DNA of 64,000 nt. It comes from Chloroflexota bacterium (GTDB taxonomy: Bacteria > Chloroflexota > Anaerolineae > Aggregatilineales > Phototrophicaceae). Below are positions 9,114-15,226 of the stretch, piece by piece. Position 1 is the stretch's first letter. Each line of letters starts with the position of its first letter. The notes under the pieces are model-generated. The model did not search any database. It had not been told where the DNA came from and was given only the letters and a program-made list of their open reading frames with translations. Position numbers and translations under genes: made by a program. The stretch lies in contig JACAER010000027.1 of assembly GCA_013388745.1 (NCBI GenBank), forward strand, positions 1-64,000, in the 5' to 3' direction.

Positions 9114-10475
9114 ATGCCTACCATTAAACTTGTCACCGAGATTCCCGGACCCAACAGCCGCGCGCTGGTCGCCCGGCGCGAGGCCGCCACCCCGCGCGGC
9201 GCCGCCAAGCTCACCCCGCTGGCCATTGCTCATGCCGAAGGCGCTGCCGTGACCGATGTCGATGGCAACGTGCTGATCGATCTGGCAGGCGGCATCGGTG
9301 TGCTGGCGGTCGGCCATCGTCCACCGCAGGTAGTCGCAGCGCTCAAGGCGCAGATCGACGACTTGATTCATATGTGCGCCATCGTCGGCACGTATGAATC
9401 GTATGTGCGTGTGGCCGAACTGCTGAACGAAATCACACCCGGCACGCACGCCAAAAAAACTGTGCTGCTCAACAGTGGTTCAGAAGCCGTCGAAACCGCT
9501 GTCAAGCTGGCGCGCAGCTATACCGGACGCCCGGCGGTGATCGTCTTCGAGGGCGCCTATCATGGGCGCACCAATTTGACGCTGGCGATGACCAGCAAGT
9601 ACGCGCTGTTCAAAAAGAGCTTCGGCCCGTTTGCGCCAGAAATTTATCGCATCCCCTTCCCCAATCTCTACCGCCGCCCGGCACAGATGAGCGAAGACCA
9701 GTTTATCGATTGGTCGATCAGCCAACTGGAAAACGCGCTGATCGCCCAGGTCGATCCCTCGGCGGTGGCGGCGATTGTCGTCGAACCGGTGCAGGGCGAA
9801 GGCGGTTTTGTCGCCGCGCCGCCGCGCTTCTTGCAGCGCATCCGCGAATTATGCACCGAACATGGTATTGTGATGGTCTGCGACGAGATTCAGTGCGGCT
9901 TCGGGCGCACGGGCAAATTGTTCGCCGTCGAACATTACGGCATCGTGCCCGATCTGATCACGACGGCCAAATCGCTGGCCGCGGGGATGCCGCTGGCGGC
10001 CGTCACCGGCAAGGCCGAAATCATGGACGCGCCGCATCCCGGCGGGCTGGGTGGCACGTACAGCGGCAATCCGCTGGCGTGCGTCGCGGCCATTCAGGCC
10101 ATCGAGATGATACGCCAGCCGGCGTTTTTGCAGCGCGCCGCGCAGATCGGCGAAACGCTGCGCCAGCACGCGCGGGCCTGGCAGGCCGAAAACGAAATCA
10201 TCGGCGATGTGCGCGGGTTGGGGCCGATGCTGGCGCTGGAATTTGTCAGCGATCGCGCCAAAAAGACGCCGTTCACCGCGCTGGAAACCATGCAAATCAG
10301 CAGCGAAGCCTTGCAGCGCGGCGTGATCGTTATCCGCGCCGGGCTGTACAGCAACTGCATCCGCTTCCTTCCCCCCTTGAATATGAGCGACGCGCAGCTT
10401 GAAGAAGCGCTGGCCGTCGTTGGCGGCGCGATCCACAGCGTCAGCGCCAGCCGCCAGCCGGAACCGGCACGCTAA
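9114..10475 (+). CDS. Class III PLP aminotransferase, 4-aminobutyrate aminotransferase-like
   Basis: 453 residues from the ATG at 9114 (GGAAG 7 nt upstream). Fold type I, class III aminotransferase: LIDLAGGIGVLAVGHRPP, NSGSEAVETAVKLARSYTGR, the glycine-rich AYHGRTNLTLAMTSK, the PLP-contacting VCDEIQCGFGRTGK, and the Schiff-base lysine in TTAKSLAAGMPL. The order and spacing resemble 4-aminobutyrate:2-oxoglutarate transaminases, which give succinate semialdehyde. No succinate-semialdehyde dehydrogenase is nearby, so omega-amino acid specificity is not proven. A strong terminator follows. A second class III enzyme lies at 12781-14070. Confidence 0.88.
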   Translation: MPTIKLVTEIPGPNSRALVARREAATPRGAAKLTPLAIAHAEGAAVTDVDGNVLIDLAGGIGVLAVGHRPPQVVAALKAQIDDLIHMCAIVGTYESYVRVAELLNEITPGTHAKKTVLLNSGSEAVETAVKLARSYTGRPAVIVFEGAYHGRTNLTLAMTSKYALFKKSFGPFAPEIYRIPFPNLYRRPAQMSEDQFIDWSISQLENALIAQVDPSAVAAIVVEPVQGEGGFVAAPPRFLQRIRELCTEHGIVMVCDEIQCGFGRTGKLFAVEHYGIVPDLITTAKSLAAGMPLAAVTGKAEIMDAPHPGGLGGTYSGNPLACVAAIQAIEMIRQPAFLQRAAQIGETLRQHARAWQAENEIIGDVRGLGPMLALEFVSDRAKKTPFTALETMQISSEALQRGVIVIRAGLYSNCIRFLPPLNMSDAQLEEALAVVGGAIHSVSASRQPEPAR

Positions 10476-10479
10476 GGAG

Positions 10480-10508
10480 CAGGGGCGCGTGCTGCGCCCC
10501 TGTTTTTT
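10480..10508 (+). terminator. Rho-independent terminator
   Basis: A 9-bp perfect stem (10480-10488 CAGGGGCGC, 10494-10502) with a 5-nt loop and TTTTTT at 10503-10508, directly behind the aminotransferase stop. Confidence 0.85.
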
Positions 10509-10539
10509 GTCGCACACAAAAATGGCAGCTTATTGCGCC

Positions 10540-10555
10540 GAACGAATATTTGTTC
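10540..10555. promoter_or_regulatory. Palindrome upstream of TIR-DarT gene
   Basis: GAACGAATATTTGTTC, a 16-bp palindrome with seven of eight pairs matching. It sits 38 nt upstream of the -10 box and 81 nt upstream of the ATG. Candidate operator; the outer GAAC/GTTC resembles LexA-type half-sites, but the 8-bp spacing is longer than the Bacillus SOS box. Confidence 0.35.
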
Positions 10556-10593
10556 TGTGATAACATCAACCGCCGCTGCCCTGCACTCTGTTG

Positions 10594-10599
10594 TATAAT
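10594..10599 (+). promoter_or_regulatory. -10 box of TIR-DarT gene
   Basis: TATAAT preceded by TTG, 37 nt before the ATG at 10637. Confidence 0.5.
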
Positions 10600-10636
10600 C
10601 TTGGCATGCTGTCATCCCATCGATTGTTAGGTGTTT

Positions 10637-12016
10637 ATGGCGACTCCGCTCAACGTGTTTATCTCTTACGCGCGCGAAGACGGGCGCACGCTGGCGCAGC
10701 GGCTGCACGACGATTTGCGCCAGGCCGGCCACGAGGCCTGGCTGGATATGACGGAAATTCCGGGCGGCGCCAACTGGGCGCGCGATATTGAGCAGGCCAT
10801 CGAACGCTGCGATGTGCTGCTGGCGCTCTTAAGTGTCGCCTCCTTCGATTCGGAATACTGCCGCGCCGAGCAGATGCGCGCCCTGCGCAAAAACAAGCGC
10901 GTGATCCCGGTGCTGGTGCAGCCCAACGCCGAACGCCCGCTGTACCTCGAACATCTGAATTACTTCGATTTTTCAGAGCTGGCGCTGTATAAGCAGCGCT
11001 GGGAACTGCTGCTGAAAGACCTGCGCAGCCCGCGCAAAGCCAAAAACGGCGGCGCCAAAAGCGCCAGCGCCTTTATCCCTGCTTTGCGCAGCGGCGGCAG
11101 CCAGCCGGAAGAAAAACCCGACGCCGAAGCGTTTTCCAAATATCTGGAAACCCTGCGCGAACAGCAGTGGTTGGGCGGGCGCTACTGGTGGCCGTATTTT
11201 CTGTTTTACGTCGCCGATATGCCGGCTATCGCCCAAGCCCTGAAACAGGGCGCGCTGCTGGCCTCGCAGGATGAAATCAAAAGCGACCGCTGGAAAGATT
11301 TTGTGCACCTCGATTTTCGCCCGCGCACGCCGGCGCTGTGGCGCAAAGAAGGCCTGCGCCCGGTTGACAAACGCGCCAGCAGCCAGCTTGACCTGCCTGT
11401 CTATTTGATGTTCGACTTCGAAGCGCTCATCCGGCGTGCCGATTCACGCTTTAGCGAAGGCGATATATACCGCACGCGCCAGAGCTTTAAGCGCGCGGCG
11501 GATTTCCGCAAGCTGCCCTTCGAGCGCATCTATCACGACTCGTGGTTCAACGCTGAAGAACGCGACGAGATCATGCTGCGGCGGCAGGCGGTGGCGCTGA
11601 TTCCCAAACAGCTAGGGCTGGAGCACTTACGCTACGTGTGCTGTCGTTCGGAGGCCGAACGCGAAACGCTGCGCACCCTGCTGCCGCCCGCCGTCTGGAG
11701 TCAATACGCCGACAAAATCACAGCGCGCACCGATTTCAACCTGTTTCATCGCAAATGGGCCTATGTCGAGGCAGCAGAATTAGGCACGCAGCGGGTGCAG
11801 ATTCGCTTTAAACCCTGTGAAGACGACTGCGGGAGCTTCAACCTGCGCGTAGAAGCCGAAGAATGGAGCGGACGCCGCCACGAATGGCAGACACCCGACT
11901 TCGTGCCCGGCGAACCCTTCCAACTGGATATCGCCGCGCTGAATCCCGCGCATGGCTACTGGCTGCGCGTGTATCTGGACGACGCGCTGGCCTACGCTGG
12001 GCGCTATCAGCCCTAG
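10637..12016 (+). CDS. TIR domain fused to a DarT-like (DUF4433) domain
   Basis: 459 residues from the ATG at 10637 (TTAGGTG upstream; a GTG at 10631 is the alternative). Residues 5-125 form a TIR domain: NVFISYARED, the box-2 region AWLDMTEIPGGANW, and SEYCRAEQMRAL with Glu78 at the position of the NADase glutamate. After a linker (130-180), residues 186-350 match DarT/DUF4433, the ssDNA ADP-ribosyltransferase fold: YVADMPAIAQALKQGALLAS, FRPRTPALW, PVYLMFDFEALI, FERIYHDSWFNAEERDE and RRQAVALIP. Where DarT has its catalytic Glu (RRQAE type) this protein has Val319. A C-terminal beta-rich part (about 365-459) follows. No DarG-type macrodomain antitoxin gene is adjacent. Likely a defence-type protein with an active TIR and a degenerate DarT module; this is inferred. 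Confidence 0.8.
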   Translation: MATPLNVFISYAREDGRTLAQRLHDDLRQAGHEAWLDMTEIPGGANWARDIEQAIERCDVLLALLSVASFDSEYCRAEQMRALRKNKRVIPVLVQPNAERPLYLEHLNYFDFSELALYKQRWELLLKDLRSPRKAKNGGAKSASAFIPALRSGGSQPEEKPDAEAFSKYLETLREQQWLGGRYWWPYFLFYVADMPAIAQALKQGALLASQDEIKSDRWKDFVHLDFRPRTPALWRKEGLRPVDKRASSQLDLPVYLMFDFEALIRRADSRFSEGDIYRTRQSFKRAADFRKLPFERIYHDSWFNAEERDEIMLRRQAVALIPKQLGLEHLRYVCCRSEAERETLRTLLPPAVWSQYADKITARTDFNLFHRKWAYVEAAELGTQRVQIRFKPCEDDCGSFNLRVEAEEWSGRRHEWQTPDFVPGEPFQLDIAALNPAHGYWLRVYLDDALAYAGRYQP

Positions 12017-12021
12017 CGCGC

Positions 12022-12675
12022 TTATTGACCTAAAAACGCCAAGATCCCCGCCAGCATGTGTTCGGTCTTGTCCAACAGTTGGTGATCGCTGTCCAGCAGG
12101 CGCAGATCGACGTGCGGGCGCTGATAGGCATAGCGCACGCTCTGCTGATAATCCACGCTGGCATCGTGCAGGCCGTGATAAATCAGAATCGGCAAATCGA
12201 GGCGCACAGCATAAGAATCATACTGCTGCGCGTCTTCGATCAGGCCGTAATGCAGCCGGCGTTCTTCGCCATAACTGTGATGCAGCCAGTTCAAATAGCC
12301 CTGCGCGCGCCATAGATCGAGATCGCCCAACTGTTTGCGGCGGTTATCCAGAAAATCCAGCGCCGGCGCCAGCAGCACCAGCTTTTCCAGGCGCGCGCCC
12401 TCCTGCGCCCGGTAGCGATCGGCGAAGTGCAGCGCGGTCAGGCCGCCCATGCTGGAGCCGATCAGCGCGACACCGCCCGCGGCGGGCAGCGCGCGCATTT
12501 CTTCGGCCACGCGCGCCAGCATCGCCGTCAGCGTCAGGTGTTCAAAATCCGGCACATTCAGATCGGGCACACGCACGTTAAAACCGTGCTGCGCCAGCCG
12601 CTGCGCGTAAAAACGGCCCTTGTTAGAGGCCGGCGAAGACGCCAGCCCGTGCAAGTACAAAACGTGTTCGATCAT
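12022..12675 (-). CDS. YqiA/YcfP-like alpha/beta-hydrolase (esterase)
   Basis: 217 residues. The oxyanion motif YLHGLASSPASNKGRFYA at the N-terminus and the nucleophile elbow GSSMGG are typical of the short YqiA/YcfP esterases. The late Asp (HDASVDY) and His (DSDHQLLD) complete a Ser-Asp-His triad. It hydrolyses ester or thioester bonds; the substrate is unknown. It converges on the TIR-DarT gene with 5 nt between stop codons. Confidence 0.85.
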   Translation of the reverse strand: MIEHVLYLHGLASSPASNKGRFYAQRLAQHGFNVRVPDLNVPDFEHLTLTAMLARVAEEMRALPAAGGVALIGSSMGGLTALHFADRYRAQEGARLEKLVLLAPALDFLDNRRKQLGDLDLWRAQGYLNWLHHSYGEERRLHYGLIEDAQQYDSYAVRLDLPILIYHGLHDASVDYQQSVRYAYQRPHVDLRLLDSDHQLLDKTEHMLAGILAFLGQ

Positions 12676-12697
12676 AAAACAGCCTCATGAAATCAAG

Positions 12698-12722
12698 CGG
12701 GCGCACCGCAAAGGCACGCCCG
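12698..12722 (-). terminator. Hairpin downstream of aminotransferase
   Basis: On the minus strand CGGGCGTGCC pairs with GGTGCGCCCG (10 pairs including two wobbles) around a TTTGC loop, then CTTGATTT follows. It probably terminates the aminotransferase transcript. Confidence 0.5.
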
Positions 12723-12780
12723 TTTGGCATATTCGTCTGTACAGGCGAGTCCGAACGCCCCGCTGCGATTTTTCGGTATG

Positions 12781-14070
12781 CTAGGCGCTGGCGGTTTCGC
12801 CGACCGAGGTGGCGATAGCCAGCGCTTCGCCAAAAATCTTGAGCGCATCATCGATCTGTTCGCGCGTGACAGTCAGCGGCGGCACCCAGCGAATGACGTG
12901 TTCGCCATAGCCGCAGATCAGCAGCAGCAGATGGCGGTTGACGCATTCGGCCAGCACCGCTTTAGTCGTCGCTTTATCGGGATAACGATTTTCGTCGCTG
13001 AATTCGACGCCGATCATCAGGCCACGCCCGCGCACATCGCCGATCACCGGGAATTCGGCTTGCAGGTCTTTTAGCCCCTTCATCAGGTACTCGCCCAGTT
13101 CTTCGGCGCGCTGCGGCAGGTGTTCGTCCTGCATAATGCGCACGGTTTCCAGCGCCGCCGCCGTTTGGATTGCGCCGCCGCCATAGGTGCCGCCGTGTGA
13201 ACCGGTCGGCCATTTTTCCATCAGCGCGCGCGACGCCCCCACGCCGGAGATCGGCATCCCGCTGCCCAACCCCTTCGCCATGATGATGATGTCGGGGACG
13301 ATACCCGCGTGTTCAAACGCCCAGAAATGCCCCGTGCGCCCGAAGCCAGTTTGCACTTCGTCGGCGATGAACATAATGCCATGTTCAGAGCAGATGTCGC
13401 GCAGTTCTTGCAGGTAGCGCGCGGGCGCCGGCACATAACCGCCTTCGCCCAGCACAGGTTCGATCACGACGGCAGCGGTTTCTTCCGGCGCGGTCTGCGT
13501 CTTGAGCATCTGTTTAAACTGCTTGATGCAAAAATCGACCGTTTCGTCTTCGTCCCAGCCGAAGTAGTAGCTGTAGGGGAAGGGTGCGACAAAGACGCCC
13601 GCCGGCAGCGGCTGGTAGCCGACACGATACGAGGTTTTGGAGTTGGTCATCGCCATCGCCTGCGCCGTGCGGCCATGAAAGCTGCCCTGCATCGTGACGA
13701 TATTGGTGCGCTTGGTGGCCTGGCGCGCCAGCTTCACCGCGCCTTCCGTGGCTTCGGCGCCGCTGTTCGAGAAAAAGAAGCAGTCGATCGGATCGGGGGT
13801 CACTTCGTTCAGGGCTTCGGCCAGCTTGATCGCCATTTCCGGGATCACAATCGTGATCTGGCCGTGAATCAACTTGGCAGCCTGTTCCTGCACCGCTTTG
13901 ACGATGCGCGGGTGGCTGTGCCCGGTGTTGGTCACGCCGATGCCGCAGGTGAAATCGATATAGCGCTGGCCGTTCACGTCATAAATGTACGAGCCTTCGC
14001 CGCGCTCCATACGAATTTTGGTCATGTGCGACCACACGGGCGAGAGATGATACAGCGGATCGTGAGTCAT
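12781..14070 (-). CDS. Class III PLP aminotransferase (acetylornithine/4-aminobutyrate type)
   Basis: 429 residues from the ATG at 14068-14070 (AAGG 8 nt upstream); the ATG at 14086-14088 would add six residues. Family blocks: YIDFTCGIGVTNTGHSHP, FFFSNSGAEATEGAVKLARQ, GSFHGRTAQAMAMT, ADEVQTGFGRTGHFWAF and the PLP lysine in IIMAKGLGSGMPISG. The reaction is transfer of an amino group between an omega-amino donor and a 2-oxo acid. It shares the class III fold with the enzyme at 9114 but differs enough to be an older paralogue. It has its own promoter (14109-14114) and a hairpin behind it. Confidence 0.87.
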   Translation of the reverse strand: MTHDPLYHLSPVWSHMTKIRMERGEGSYIYDVNGQRYIDFTCGIGVTNTGHSHPRIVKAVQEQAAKLIHGQITIVIPEMAIKLAEALNEVTPDPIDCFFFSNSGAEATEGAVKLARQATKRTNIVTMQGSFHGRTAQAMAMTNSKTSYRVGYQPLPAGVFVAPFPYSYYFGWDEDETVDFCIKQFKQMLKTQTAPEETAAVVIEPVLGEGGYVPAPARYLQELRDICSEHGIMFIADEVQTGFGRTGHFWAFEHAGIVPDIIIMAKGLGSGMPISGVGASRALMEKWPTGSHGGTYGGGAIQTAAALETVRIMQDEHLPQRAEELGEYLMKGLKDLQAEFPVIGDVRGRGLMIGVEFSDENRYPDKATTKAVLAECVNRHLLLLICGYGEHVIRWVPPLTVTREQIDDALKIFGEALAIATSVGETASA

Positions 14071-14108
14071 AGGTACTGCCTTATTCATTGCAAGAAACAA
14101 TTCATCCG

Positions 14109-14114
14109 ATTATA
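14109..14114 (-). promoter_or_regulatory. -10 box of second aminotransferase
   Basis: Perfect TATAAT on the minus strand, about 38 nt upstream of the chosen ATG. Confidence 0.5.
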
Positions 14115-14256
14115 ACGCGACGGACGGCGCGGATATATGCCCACGACAGCCCGTTTTGTGCATTCTGCCGACACCGTTTGGGCATAACATGATCTTCGTC
14201 CTCAGACTCACAGGTTTTTTGTCATAGGCGCTTGGGCAGATTGGCTAAGGCCGACG

Positions 14257-14997
14257 CTACTCCTGTTCGCGCAGGCGCACATAGACCACCGCGCCGCCGC
14301 GCACTTTCGTCTTGCGTATCTCGAACAACTCTTTGCGCGCCTGCACCAGATGCAGCAGTTGGCGGTAGCCGTAGGTACGCGGGTCAAAGCCCGGATCGAG
14401 CTGGCCGAGCTTGTTGCCGATCGCGCTCAGCGTCGCCCAACCATCGTCCTGCGCTGTGGCTTCGAAGGCGTTCCTGAACAGCCGCTCCAGATTATCGGCT
14501 TCCGGCGTGGTCTCTGCCGGGCTGGTGTTTTCAGAGGGCAGCCGCATGTTGTCGCCGCCGCTGGCGCTGATATTTTCGGTATACACAAAGACATCGCAGG
14601 CATTGACGAACGCGCGCGGCGTTGTCTGCTTGCCGATACCCATCACGAACAGATTTTTCTCGCGGATGCGCGTCGCCAGCCGCGTGTAATCACTGTCGCT
14701 GCTGACCAGACAGAAGCCATCCACACCCGCCGTGTACAGAATATCCATCGCGTCGATAATCATCGCGCTGTCAGTGGCGTTTTTGCCTACGGTGTAACGG
14801 AACTGCTGCACCGGCTGGATCGCGTAGGTGTGCAGCACCTGTTTCCAGCTTTTGAGCTGCGGCTCTGTCCAATCGCCGTACACACGGCGAATCGTCAGCA
14901 GGCCGTACTTGCTGGCTTCCGCCAGAATCTCGCCCAACAGCGCCGCCTGGGCGTTATCGCCGTCGATCAGCAGGGCCATGCGTCGATTTACTGCCAT
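14257..14997 (-). CDS. NYN-domain ribonuclease-like protein with LOTUS/OST-HTH domain
   Basis: 246 residues. The N-terminal NYN (PIN-like) domain spans about 1-150 with the acidic metal site visible in LLIDGDNAQ, TDSAMIIDAMDIL and LVSSDSDYTRLA. A variable linker leads to a C-terminal OST-HTH/LOTUS domain (about 172-245: LFRNAFEATAQDDGWATLSA, then YGYRQLLHLV). This pairing is common in bacterial NYN proteins, which are thought to cleave or bind structured RNA. The gene is monocistronic and lies downstream of leuS on the same strand. Confidence 0.88.
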   Translation of the reverse strand: MAVNRRMALLIDGDNAQAALLGEILAEASKYGLLTIRRVYGDWTEPQLKSWKQVLHTYAIQPVQQFRYTVGKNATDSAMIIDAMDILYTAGVDGFCLVSSDSDYTRLATRIREKNLFVMGIGKQTTPRAFVNACDVFVYTENISASGGDNMRLPSENTSPAETTPEADNLERLFRNAFEATAQDDGWATLSAIGNKLGQLDPGFDPRTYGYRQLLHLVQARKELFEIRKTKVRGGAVVYVRLREQE

Positions 14998-15083
14998 AAA
15001 CTATCCTTTTGCTGTAGAGAGCGCCGGCAGACACTCCCAGTATCGCCTTTCACAACACGCGCCTGGCCAGACGACGCGCATCT

Positions 15084-15141
15084 CCCCCTCTCCGTGTGGC
15101 GTGTGTGCCCTGATACTTCAGTCCCGCACACGGAGAGGGGG
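15084..15141. repeat. Large inverted repeat, 15-bp perfect arms
   Basis: CCCCCTCTCCGTGTG (15084-15098) and its exact complement (15127-15141) flank a 28-nt loop between the NYN gene and leuS. Just beyond it CCCTCAC...GTGAGG (about 15179-15220) forms a second, imperfect repeat. The region has the look of a dispersed intergenic element; on the minus strand it could also help end the leuS transcript. Confidence 0.55.
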
Positions 15142-15226
15142 TCGGGGGGTGAGGCCAAAGCGAACGTCCCGGCCTGCCCCCCTCACTTTTGGAGATTTAG
15201 AGCCGGAATCCGGGGTGAGGTCGCCG

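Noticed and set aside
10637-12675. A DarTG toxin-antitoxin pair with the neighbouring gene as DarG
   Set aside because: The neighbour at 12022-12675 is a convergent alpha/beta-hydrolase with a Ser nucleophile elbow and no macrodomain.
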